Positions 51,985 through 61,690 of a DNA stretch of 64,000 bases are shown here, one piece after another. Below the pieces are notes generated by a model. The model worked only from the letters and a program-made list of their open reading frames with translations, was not told where the DNA came from and ran no database searches. Source of the DNA: Acholoe squamosa (lineage: Eukaryota; Annelida; Polychaeta; Phyllodocida; Polynoidae); the NCBI GenBank assembly GCA_949317995.1, contig OX439036.1, positions 29,396,354 through 29,460,353 of the forward strand, read 5' to 3'. The translations under genes were made by a program, and so were the position numbers. Every line of letters begins with the position of its first letter. Position 1 is the first letter of the stretch.

Positions 51985-52178
51985 CGGGCTTCCCTAGCCC
52001 ACTTAAAAGGGTCTATTTCTCATCTTTCCTATCCCCTCAGGATGTGTGTGGTGCACACATGCGCGGACACTGACACATTCCTCTGTGAAATCGTGTAATG
52101 TATTTCTTGCCATGAATATGACCTTAGCTGTCGAAATGGCGTTAAACATCTATTACTCACTCACTAACCCTCCCAGGT
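51985..52178 (+). repeat. SINE-like 3' region
   Basis: The end of this block reads atgaccttagctgtcgaaat, then ggcgttaaacatc and a short (actc)n run. A conserved-looking body followed by 'ggcgttaaac' and a simple tail is a common mollusc retroposon ending, as far as I remember. No polymerase III boxes were recognised in the 5' part. Confidence 0.4.
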
Positions 52179-54056
52179 CCCCATCCAAGGACGAAAACAG
52201 CGGATAAGACCACCATAATTTGCATTACATTTTGGTGTGACATTTACATGCCTGTACAAGTGCTCTCTTTGTTTATTTTTTCTTATTTTTTGTTGGTAGA
52301 AACCACAATGATATCTCCAGATATGATGAGCTAGTCTGAAGGCTTTTTTGAAATATCGACCTCGTGCATTCGCAAGAGCGTACTTAAATATCCATCCGTT
52401 ACTGGACCAACCCGCTATCCCTAACCTATGGAACAGTCTGACCCTTCACGAGAGCAACTCTCACGTACTCGGCCTAGGCTGTGAGTTGCTCAGGCTGGTT
52501 GCTGGGCGGGTGTCAGAGCAACTTGTGTTGATGGGTGGTAGTGGCAGGTGCCGGTGCTATTTGAAGATTGTGGTGGGTGGTGGTATTTGATGTACTGAAT
52601 AGTGGGTGGTGCCAGTATATAAAGATAGAGAACTACACAGATTTAATGCAGAAATGTCCAGGCTGCTCAAATCATTGCTCCAAATTCTAGTGTGCACCAC
52701 TTGCAGGTTAAAGCTCCTTTTTTTCTACTTTTGCCCTAGTTATGCTTGTATTAACCATTCCTGAATGGTGTGTCGGCTAAATCATGACACAAGGAATTGA
52801 ACATCGAAATTGTTTCAGCTCGCTCAATAACTTTTTAGATTACCTGTAGTAGCATACCGCGTAACCGGGAAATCATACAGTATTTATTGACACTGCCTAT
52901 CATACCGTTCACACTGGCGTTCACAATACCTACATGTAGCCTACTGGCGCAGGAGGATGGGAGATGCCGCCACCAAAATGTCAGTTGGTGGCGAGCGTCA
53001 AACACCAAGGTCCAAGAGAAACTCACACAAACTGCACGTTCACACGAGCCGGCTAAATTGAACATACATCGATCACATGGAACGGTATGTCAACACAAGC
53101 TAACATTTTTAACGATCAATCACTGGGGAACATGGCTAGGTGACATACACGTGTTTGAGGCCGTCCAGCGGAAGCCGTGAGAAAGACATTGTTGATCAAG
53201 GATGGTGGGGAGGTGGGGTGGGGGTAGCTTGATGGCATATTGGGGACCAATGGGTGTTGAGAGGGGAGTGATGTTTGGTGAAACATTACTCCAACTTTAG
53301 CCCACGCTTGAAATATAGTTATAATCTCCTAGTTGAAATCAGTGCACATCCCAGTCATTCCTTGTTCACTGCCGCCGTGTCCCATCAGCACTGCAATTCC
53401 AAGCAACTAAACTGTCCTCTAATCTATAGGGTAAAATGTTTTAGCTTTCCTTTTTGTATACCCCAACATACACACTTTAGGTACTCTTTAACTATACATT
53501 AGACAGAGCAAAAACTGACGTGCTGGATCCTCTATGATGGCTGCCACTGCTACCGATCGAGGTGTAATTCTCATTTTTTTAACACCCATTAGTCGTCCGA
53601 CAGTGTGATGGCAGTGTAACCTGGCTTGATGTGACGCCTTGTGCAATGTGATGTGCATCACTCTACACCAAGCCTCCCTGATGGCCTCCCGAGGGAGGAG
53701 ATCTTGTGTGGAGGGAGCCGAGCGACATGACGCCTATGGGGGCTCGAGGCGGCCTCCTTCACAGCACCAACCCACCATGAGATTATAATTGGCACCTCGG
53801 CACTGATCGATGCTGGCCAAGTTTGCCGTAGCATCCAGTAGGTGGTGGTTACCAGGGGTAGGAGTCTGTTCCCCCTGTACACACACCTTACGTCGTCGTC
53901 AGCCAGATTAAACATGTATATTGCTGTCATCTGAAATCTGAGCCCACACCCCAACCTCCCTCTTCCTCTCTCACCCCGTCCCACATGACCTGTCTACATG
54001 GCTTCAACCTTGGCTTACAATGTTGGCTGAAGGAGGAAAATGGGTTTGGGGAAATC

Positions 54057-54365
54057 GACTTACCGTTGATAAAATACCATAATACCATGCGTATAAGGTG
54101 AAGCTGAAACGTAAGGTATTACAGTATATATACCCGATACCGTAATCCCCCCACGTATATGGCATGGTTTGTAGACGATTTCAGATGACTATTGCAACTT
54201 TTAGCATATACTAGTAGCCGAGGATTTTACATATCACAGCAGTGCTGACCTAGTAGTATTTAAGCCCTAGGTGCCGCTTATAGCTTCTTCCAATCTTAAG
54301 GGTCACCGCACAGGTTGTATATGTACACCATCATGGGTGCGGCTTATGTGGAATGGTTACATACC
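54057..54365. repeat. Degenerate TATAAGnCGCAC family element(s)
   Basis: Contains ataccgtaatccccccacgt, aggtgccgcttatagcttc and gggtgcggcttatgtggaat, which are recognisable ends and internal words of the family. The internal order suggests two overlapping or nested decayed copies. Confidence 0.4.
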
Positions 54366-54464
54366 ATTTGTACCTAAGATACCCACACGTCTACTGAATG
54401 TGGCCGGTAATTGCTATAATACAACACGAATCATTCACATGCTACACCCCACTAAACAAAAAGA

Positions 54465-54570
54465 AACAACGTTATTTAACTTCAAAAAACGTTTTTAACG
54501 TTTTAAAACGTTTTGCCATGATAAGGAGGCATAGGGAAACGTTTGTAAAACGTTTTGCAACGTTTTTTGT
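54465..54570. repeat. Cluster of AACGTT palindromes
   Basis: About seven AACGTT hexamers, mostly within aaaacgtttt contexts, lie in about 105 bases (for example near 54468, 54488, 54497, 54506, 54536, 54549 and 54559). The pattern resembles subterminal repeats of a non-autonomous DNA element. No outer inverted ends or target duplication were identified. Confidence 0.6.
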
Positions 54571-54952
54571 TGACTGGGACTATATATTACTCTGAGCTAC
54601 ACCAGCTTTACATGGCCCTTTACATTACAGAGATAAAAAAAAATAAAATCACTCAATGCAATTCGGATGTTTGTGTGCCAAAGTACTAGCTCAACAAACC
54701 ATTTCTTAGATAGAAAAAAAAAAGAAATGTGTTGATACCGTAAACTCTGTAGGGAAGGGTCATTACTCAACTTGATAGCATGAAAATAAAATGGCCGATA
54801 AAATTAGTACAATAGCACAAAGGAGGGGTCAGAATAATCTTTGACTCATTTTGAATTCGGGGGACACGGGGGTCAGTTAGTTTGGATGAGAAAAACAACT
54901 GTTCACATCAAAAGATAATTCACTTTCTTTGGTGAAAATACTTCTGGGAAAT

Positions 54953-55005
54953 ATCATGAGTATACCATATGGCATGAACTGTATACCATTTGGTATACTC
55001 ATGAT
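54953..55005. repeat. 20-bp inverted repeat with 13-bp spacer
   Basis: atcatgagtataccatatgg (54953-54972) pairs with 54986-55005 with one mismatch. It lies just left of the 157-base tandem array. Confidence 0.85.
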
Positions 55006-55025
55006 GTACATTCTAGTCTGAGCAC

Positions 55026-55731
55026 GATATTTATGCACATAGACTATTGATATGAATGGCTTTAGCTTCATGAATGGGATGTTAAGTACATCAGCGAACT
55101 AGTTCCATTTCAATATGACAAAACGATCCATTTATATGAGAAAATTAAGTACATCAATAAACAAATGTACTCTCATTGTGAGGATATTTATGCACATAGA
55201 CTATTGATATAAATTGCTTTAGCTTCATGAATGGGATGTTAAGTACATCAGCGAACTACCGTAATCTCCCGCGTAGAAGACGCCCTGCGCGTATAAGACG
55301 TACCCCAAACTTAGCACATGCATTTTTGCGTATAAGACGCACATTTTAATGCTGAAATATGTAAGATTAGTACATTTCTATAGAAAAATTACCCCTCGTA
55401 TAAGACACACCCCCAACTTGAGAGAAAGCTATAAGACTCCCCAGCATTTTGTTTGGCGTAGAGGACGCGTCTTATACGCGGGAGTTTACAGTAGTTCCAT
55501 TTCAATATGACAAAACGATCCATTTATATGAGAAAATTAGGTACATCAATAAACAAATGTACTCTCATGGTGAGGATATTTATGCACAAAGACTATTGAT
55601 ATGAATTACTTTAGCTTCATGAATGGGATGTAAAGTACATCAGCGAACTAGTTCCATTTCAATATGACAAAACGATCCATTTATATGAGAAAATTAAGTA
55701 CATCAATAAACAAATGTTCTCTCATTGTGAG
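55026..55731. repeat. Three tandem units of 157 bp, the middle one interrupted
   Basis: Unit 1 is 55026-55182 (157 bases). Unit 2 is 55183-55574, which is 392 bases including a 233-base element plus a duplicated TA, so again 157. Unit 3 is 55575-55731 (157 bases). Each unit starts gatatttatgcaca and ends with ctcat(t/g)gtgag. Units differ by only a few substitutions, so the array is young. No unit carries an open frame or a known motif. Confidence 0.95.
55257..55493 (+). mobile_element. 233-bp MITE with TA target duplication
   Basis: The body (55259-55491) is bounded by TA on each side. Its ends, ccgtaatctcccgcgtagaa then gacgc, and complemented ctgtaaactcccgcgtataa then gacgc, match at 22 of 25 positions. 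The interior repeats cgtataagacgcac-type words in both directions, like transposase-binding subterminal repeats. The insertion interrupts the second tandem unit at gcgaacta|gttcc, and the uninterrupted site is preserved in units 1 and 3. A TA duplication fits the Tc1/mariner superfamily, but the family name is unknown to me. It has no coding capacity. Confidence 0.93.
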
Positions 55732-55958
55732 GTTAATTGTATTCATTGAATACTTGTTGTGTGGTGATTGATAACCAATAATATATATATATATGCGGGA
55801 CCGTTGTGTGCATGCTATGTCAATGGTTGTATTCCCTTGATATTGATCGTTATCTGTGGGTGTTTGAAATCATGCACGTATGATAAAAGTTAGATGTGGG
55901 TAGGCTGTAAAACATGAATATAATTTAAAACATTCATAATCTCCTGGGAAATACCATG

Positions 55959-56105
55959 TACAGGGATGAAAGTCACAGAGCACAAAAATCCCTGAAATGG
56001 TCCTATATTCGCCCCAAAAACCTGGGTTTCTACATGATTGTATAGGGCCCTGGAACTTCAAAATCCCTGAAGTCAGGGAATTCCCTGAAGACTTTCATCC
56101 CTGTA
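55959..56105. mobile_element. 147-bp MITE with CAGGGATGAAAGTC ends
   Basis: tacagggatgaaagtc (55959-55974) and gactttcatccctgta (56090-56105) are perfect inverted repeats, with TA at both outer edges as a probable target duplication. The inside contains further ccctgaa words in both directions. Non-coding. Confidence 0.8.
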
Positions 56106-56604
56106 TGTACCAGTCACCAGTCACCCACACCTAAAATGGCTACTATCTGCTTTTATTTTCTCTGAGAATGACTTGATCCTTTTAACTCACAAGGAGACCA
56201 CCTACTGGTAATAATATCTGAAGTAACTGTTTTCTTCTTCAATTTGCATATTGTTAGCACACTTTAAGAAGAGATTTGGGAAAACAAAGTGAAAAGCGAA
56301 CAGATGACTGACATTTGAATTGCTTTTAAAGTGGTTATTCTCTCGGTAGCACTACAGAATTCTGTGTTGACACAAGACTTTAGGTCAGCATTGATTTCTA
56401 GGTCTGGATGAAGTCTATTGGATTGTCTGCCTGTATTTTGAATAATTCATTGTTGATCTTAATTACTGCTCCATACGGGAGCCACGTTTGATTCTTGTTT
56501 CTGATACAAGCATTACCTACAGATAAACAGTAATGGTTGATTTTTTGAAACTAAGAAGGGCATTGGGTATAGACGGTATGTTAACAGCCTGGCGAAACAA
56601 GTAC

Positions 56605-56700
56605 CCGGTACATGCACCATAATGCCTTGTGTATAAGACGTGGCTTATAAGTGACGACGGACCCCTGGTGCGCCTTATAGAAGCAGCCAAAGTTTTTTTT
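56605..56700. repeat. Degenerate TATAAGACG family fragment
   Basis: Contains caccataatgccttgtgtat followed by aagacgtggcttataagtga and tgcgccttatagaagc, the usual words of the family. It runs into a poly-T tract. Confidence 0.45.
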
Positions 56701-57169
56701 TTTTTTTTTTCAGTTTGACAATCAAGAATTTATAGGCGACATAACCAATAACCAATAGCACTATACAATCCATTTCTTTAAGAGTTGTACAGTATGGCTT
56801 GATGATGAGCCATAAGCCCGGGCCCTAATCCTCCAATTGTTAATCAGCTTTCTAATAAAGATTATCGCATTATCTACTAGATACATGCACTAATTGACTC
56901 TTGGCAGTCTGTGAGTACATGGACATGAATGATCCCAGCCCACAATGTCAATATTACCAAGTACCCCAACAATGGTCTAGTATCCAGTTATGAAGTACAT
57001 GTTGATTATAAACAGGCCCAACCAATAGATGCATTCAATAAGACAAAAAGTCAGCTAAAACAGCTCACATCATAATAAGTAGAATAGTATCTTGACATCG
57101 TACTTCCCATTACCGGTATGCCTAATCATTCCACTCCTGCAAACAAAATCTCTTGCATTTCCCAGTAGT

Positions 57170-57410
57170 ATAAGCATATAAGCCGCACCCACGTTTAAGC
57201 CGCACCCTGACTCTGGGAGAATTATATAAGCCGCACATGAGACCTAAAATTATTGTCATTCCTTACAATTTATAACCCCCTCATATAAGCCGCACCCTGA
57301 CTTCAGGAATACTTATAAGCCGCAGTAGGCCTCTGAAATGGTCTATGAGCAGCGACTTATACAGGGATTTAAGGTATATCAATAGTATACCTTCGGGGTT
57401 TACTGTACTA
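57170..57410. repeat. TATAAGCCGCAC family element
   Basis: Five or so copies of (t)ataagccgca(c) in one direction and one cgacttata in the other, with ttactgta at the right end. The internal word is AAGCCGCAC rather than AAGACGCAC, so this looks like a sister subfamily of the 233-base element. Confidence 0.55.
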
Positions 57411-58125
57411 CAATGGCAGTAAAGCAGTCATAATGTCTTGGAATTTTGACCAAAGAATTAATCCTCTCGTTGCATAGCCATCCAAGGCCAAGTTTCACAG
57501 AGTCCGCGCAAGGTCACTCTCTTTATACTACTTACATCTCGACTTCCACTCATTCTGTTTGAAGTGACCAGTTAACACCTGACTGTCCGCTGGATTTCAA
57601 CAACGTACCGGATGCTTGTCAAATGTTTGAATGTTCTATTATGGATTCCCAAGATTTGATGAAGATCAAACAATTAGAATATGAAAAGTACCACAGCAAC
57701 ATAACTATTATCACATACGGTACCACACGCTGCAGGGTGTTTGATAAAGATTGTTCAGAAATATTGCATATTGTGGTCAGTGGTATAGGATCACTAACGA
57801 CAGGTGGAGAAGGCAAACATTTCAAAAAAATGTGTGGCAACTATTGAATACAAACTGTGAACTTTATCCATGTGTTGGCGCCCATGTGTTCCAATATTGA
57901 CTGTGTGACCATAGGGTTTGCTTTTGTACATGTTGTCTGAACCAGATAATTTGTGTACCGAGGCTTTTAGTGTGACATAGTTTTATTGCTGCTTTCGGTC
58001 AACTAGAAATGAAGTACGTCGTCACTCATCAGTAGGCCCTACCACTAGTTTTAAAGTCATATAATCTAATACTAGCTAAATGAAGTTTCAATTAACTGCC
58101 CGGCTAATAATGGCTTTCTATGTCT

Positions 58126-58399
58126 TTAGGCCACACCAAAAAAATAAGTTGGTCTACGGATTTTGGTTTTGAAAAATCTTTTTTTTTTAAAGAATTTTTT
58201 TACGTCCATTGGATTCCTTGCTGGAAATGTGAGGAGAGCGAAAAAATTTTATTTAAAAAAAGATTTGCCAAACATCACAAAGAGAAAACTTGTAGAAAGT
58301 GAAGCGAGCGAAATCCGTAGAGATTTTTTTCAAAGAAAAAAAAATTTGTATTTCTGAAAATATGGAGAGGGACCAACTTTTTTTTTTGATGTGGCCTTA
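58126..58399. mobile_element. Harbinger-like MITE with TTA target duplication
   Basis: TTA lies at each edge (58126-58128 and 58397-58399). The ends, ggccacaccaaaaaaataag then ttggtc and complemented ggccacatcaaaaaaaaaaa then gttggtc, match over about 28 bases. A TTA/TAA duplication with GG-starting ends is typical of PIF/Harbinger elements. The A/T-rich interior has no transposase. Confidence 0.7.
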
Positions 58400-58508
58400 G
58401 AGTGTAAATGACAAATCCAGTGTAGATCTAGAGATATTTGTATCCGGGAAAGAAAATGAAAGGAAATTCAAAGTACATGTGAGATCCACTTAGAATTGGC
58501 CTTCACAT

Positions 58509-58766
58509 AGGGTTCTCCGTAGGATAAAAAAAAAAAAAAGTTTTTTTTTTGAGAATAAATTTTTGGCAAAAGAAAAAATTTCATGCTAGATTGCAAAAAA
58601 AGAGCTCAATGACAAAATGTATGGTGCTTGGGGGCATAATAACACCAACTTCTGTTCTGATAGACTGTTTTACAAAATTCAAAATTCTATAGAGCTAATA
58701 TAAAGCTGAAGGCACAGGGCCGTCTTGAAAAGGAAACGTGCAGTACTTTCTTGTGCGGAGAACCCT
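58509..58766. mobile_element. MITE-like element with AGGGTTCTCCG ends
   Basis: agggttctccg (58509-58519) is perfectly inverted at 58756-58766. The interior is A/T-rich with long A and T runs. No clear target duplication. The ends resemble those of the element at 28616-28882 (AGGGTTCCCAC), so they may be related. Confidence 0.55.
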
Positions 58767-59007
58767 GCCATGTGTTTAAAACCGGTTTTAAGGCCCTAGT
58801 ACAGCAAATGACACATTGTCATGAGCCAGATTTCAGACGCAAGCCTTAAATATATACAGATGATTTAGGATGGTTTCTATGGTCGGAGGGAAACTGGGCT
58901 ATGAAACTATGACACATATCTTACTGATACTGTAACATAACTTCTGTGGAATGAATAAGTTATCATTGAATTGAATTAAATCTTACTCTAACCCTTGATT
59001 TCCTTAC

Positions 59008-59244
59008 TACCGTAAACTCCCGCATATAAGATGCGTCCTCTATGCCAAACAAAATGCTGGGGAGTCTTATAGCTTTCTCTAAAGTTGGGGGGGCGTCTTA
59101 TACGAGGGGTAATTTTACTATAGAAATGTACTAATATTGCAAATTCCATCCTTAAAATGTGCGTCTTATACACGAAAATGCTTCCCCCAAGAAGGGGGTG
59201 CGTCCTATATGCGCACCGCGTCTTCTACGCGGGAGATTATGGTA
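59008..59244 (-). mobile_element. Second 233-bp copy of the TA-flanked MITE
   Basis: The body (59010-59242) is the same length as the copy at 55259-55491 and is clearly homologous when reverse-complemented. It shares the ends and the internal acccctcgtataagac and agctataagactccccagca blocks. TA flanks both sides. It has diverged more in the end-proximal part read from the right edge. Confidence 0.92.
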
Positions 59245-59879
59245 AATGACATTTTTATGTATGATACTGTCTACATTGCTAGACCTACATTGGAACAAAA
59301 AGGAAAAATTGTGTGTTTCAGGTAACCAGACCCTACCTAGCAAACCAGGGCAGACCCCAGCTTTTTTCTGCAATATTGAAGAAAAGTATTTATTTTCGGG
59401 TGTTTTTTTTTTAGTTGATTTGGTCATTGGCGACTCATCAGCATGAGTTTCCAGTCATCAACATGAGTCTCGAGTCACTGTACCAGTTAAAAAAGATTGC
59501 AAAATAAAAAAAGAATCTGACCTACCCTACCTAATTTTTCTCAGCATGTTACCTGAAACACACAACTTTTTTTTTTTGCCTTATCATCGTTAGACCTACA
59601 TTATCCTGATATGTGCAACGTGTGGGAGATTGTATTTTTGCCACCCCCTAAATTATCAGTTTTGTACATATTTTCAAAATATGATAAAATGTAAAAGTGA
59701 GTTTTGGAATAGCAGCCAGAATAAATATCGTTCTTCATAAGACCCATTACATAGCTTCCATGGCATGTACCGGTATATCTCTTAAATAAATCTTCTGAAA
59801 AGGTGTAGATCCATATTTATATTCTAATTTTATCAAGGGGTTGAGGTTGGAACCTATGTTTGAGTTTACTAACTAAAAT

Positions 59880-60300
59880 TGGTCGAAATTACCCTCCACT
59901 ATAATCCTTATCCATGCAAAAGCCTCCTAAGCACCCCCTATTAAAAGGGGGGTCAAATGAATCGCACAAGAATTTTGAACCCTCTCCCTCCGCGAGGGGG
60001 GTGGGGGTCATGAAACCGAGTGTACGCAGGGGGGGGGGGGTGTCCCAATGCATGTAGGCCCTATGCTGCAAGAAAAAAAGTGCTTAATTAATAAATCTAA
60101 ATCTAGTAGATCTAGGTCTACATGTAATGTAATAGGATGGGTATCGGAGCTTACATGTTAATCGATGGTCCCTCACTGGAGTGAGCCTTTGAGGTCTAAA
60201 ACACCCCCTCCCCCCCAACAAATTTTGAGTGCACCTCACACCCTCACCCCCCCCCCCCCCCCCCACCGCCGTGCAGGGCCGGGGACAGAAAATTAGGGCT
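59880..60300. repeat. G/C homopolymer-rich stretch
   Basis: Contains several G or C runs, including 18 consecutive C at 60247-60264 (the longest in the window) and a G run near 60031. No gene recognised. Confidence 0.7.
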
Positions 60301-60950
60301 CAACCCCCCGCTCATCCCCCTTGCCCCCCACCCCTTACCCAATTGTTTCGTACCAAGTTAACTATTTGATGGAGCTATGTTATTACATTGTATCCTTCTT
60401 GAAACAATAGTAGCAACTAAAACAATGTAGCAATATACGCCGTCATATTTCACGACGCTCAGCCTAGAAACCGGGCTAGAAACCAAACGTTTTACACCGC
60501 ACAAGAGGTAAGACTACGTTATGCCAGATTTCTAACATTCTCTGAATAAAGATAGCACTAGACATGAGTATGGTGGACTTAAACTGCATTATGACCATTA
60601 TGAGTTTATATGGCTTTGCTTATCCTCAAATGCCGACCAAACAGCGTAAGAGCTGCTCAAAACAGTCGAGATCTACCAACCGAATGACCGAAACTAAATC
60701 CTGAAGGACACAGACCGAAGACAGCATTCACACATGTACACGTTTCAAGCCGAGACGAGGAACCAGCCATGGGTTACTTGCTCTTTCTTACGAAGGAGAT
60801 GCACACATTTTAATACCATCACAAACCCTTTTGGTACAACACAGAGCCGTCCGAGCGACACTAGCAACGTCAGACACAATACACATGACGTTAAAAAGCA
60901 TGAACGTTATGCTATTTCTGAATTACGTCGTTCATGTTCAGACCTCCTAC

Positions 60951-61061
60951 CTTGGTTTGGGTGACACCATGAGTGGCCAGCTCGACTCGGGCAAAATTGC
61001 CCTTCCCCAAGGTAACGCCATCCATCACATAGCGGCCGATAAACTGGATCTTCTTGCCCAT
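60951..61061 (-). CDS. Kinase gene exon 1: start codon and glycine-rich loop
   Basis: This exon holds 37 codons of a Ser/Thr protein kinase of the AMPK-related class. After only about ten residues (MGKKIQFIGR) the catalytic domain begins: TLGKGNFARVELATH carries the nucleotide-binding loop G19-K-G21-N-F-A-R-V26. The GKGNFA form is typical of SIK and MARK kinases. The exon ends in phase 0 with AAG|GTAGGAG, and exon 2 continues with LAIK, giving normal loop-to-lysine spacing. The start is well supported: the context is gaaATGG (G at -3 and +4), and an in-frame TAG (61080-61082) lies seven codons upstream in the same contiguous sequence. The product is presumably a cytosolic or nuclear kinase, but its substrate cannot be inferred from the N-lobe alone. 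HUNK-, SIK- or NUAK-like assignment remains open. Position 3 is Lys, which disfavours N-myristoylation. Confidence 0.92.
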
Positions 61062-61140
61062 TTCTCCCGCTACTTCCTCCTAGTGGACTTCATTTCCAAT
61101 GTGAAATTCCTGGCTGCGAGAAGATGTGCTCCGCTGGATA
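61062..61140 (-). other. Probable 5' untranslated region of the kinase gene
   Basis: This sequence directly precedes the start codon and contains an in-frame stop, so it is not coding in the kinase frame. It carries a short upstream ORF (see 61070-61093). The transcription start is not known; I place the leader to at least 61140 because composition and CpG content continue unchanged. Confidence 0.55.
61070..61093 (-). promoter_or_regulatory. Short uORF in the kinase 5' leader
   Basis: An ATG at 61093 opens a seven-codon reading frame (MKSTRRK) that stops at 61070, eight bases before the kinase ATG and in a different frame. The context is gaaATGA (G at -3), moderately good. Such uORFs commonly lower translation of the main frame or make it depend on reinitiation; an effect here assumes transcription starts upstream of 61093. 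Confidence 0.6.
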
Positions 61141-61480
61141 CATTTTCCCCGTAAACACGCCACATAGTCGCCAACGTCCGCCGCCCGCCAGCTGCCGGCC
61201 GTCAAATGAGGCCAGCCGGAGCGGATCGTGAATAAATGAACAAATATATAAATATTTCGATTTCTATTCAACACCGAAGGGGATCCAGATAACACCTAGT
61301 ACATGTATCCTCCTGGTATCGGTCGCTGAACGATCCTGTAGCTACCCCATTCTGTTGGGAAATGCTCCGGACGCAGCAGACGACCAAACGAACGGCGTCC
61401 TCAATCGAACGTCCATCAATATTCCCGCCAAATTCTAGCGTGCCGTCCTCCGCCCGCTCGGCCTCTCTCTCCACAGATAA
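61140..61480 (-). promoter_or_regulatory. CpG-rich probable promoter of the kinase gene
   Basis: Immediately upstream of the leader, the sequence is rich in CpG (for example ccaacgtccgccgcccgcca and aacgaacggcgtcctcaatc) compared with the AT-rich flanks. A TATA-like word (tttatatattt on the minus strand, 61242-61252) lies about 180 bases before the start codon and would suit a start site near 61215. A 68-codon minus-strand frame (61268-61474) crosses this block, but it has no known domain and no good donor. Confidence 0.45.
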
Positions 61481-61489
61481 TTATTCACA

Positions 61490-61690
61490 TTTTCCACGGC
61501 TATGCTAGCACATATGATTATTTGGAGCTCAATTAAAATACGTTACATGACCTTAGCGTACAATGCGATCGGACTTCTAAAAATTCGCTCCGTGGTATTA
61601 ATTATTTATCAACCTCCAGCTCTCTCTCTCTCGTCTGCAAATCAATAATTCATGAAGCACTTCAGCAGCACAGAAACGAGTGGGGCTGCC
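61490..61690. promoter_or_regulatory. AT-rich block with homeodomain-type words upstream of promoter
   Basis: Contains ctcaattaaaat, gtattaattatttatc and aatcaataattcatg within 200 bases, next to the CpG-rich promoter. TAATTA/ATTAAT cores are bound by many homeodomain proteins. The density suggests an enhancer, but the evidence is compositional. Confidence 0.25.

Larger units (their letters stand above)
19351..60950 (-). other. Intron 1 of the kinase gene (41,600 bases)
   Basis: The intron runs from the donor AAG|GTAGGAG after exon 1 to the acceptor ttttgcag before exon 2. Joining the two exons gives an uninterrupted, correctly spaced kinase N-lobe, so no further exon is needed in between. 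I see no nested gene on either strand. The contents are MITEs, SINE-like fragments, microsatellites, homopolymer tracts and a few CpG-rich patches, listed separately. The parts not covered by those entries are featureless to me. Confidence 0.85.

Noticed and set aside
55026..55731. CRISPR-like or satellite array
   Set aside because: There are only three 157-base units with no short repeat/spacer alternation, and the interruption is a transposon. It is a small tandem duplication.
60951..61061. N-terminal myristoylation of the kinase (Gly at position 2)
   Set aside because: Lys at position 3 is disfavoured in the usual N-myristoylation pattern.
61268..61474. 68-codon minus-strand frame upstream of kinase exon 1
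   Set aside because: No known domain and no convincing donor. In the contiguous sequence an in-frame stop also separates the kinase ATG from anything upstream. Promoter or leader is likelier.
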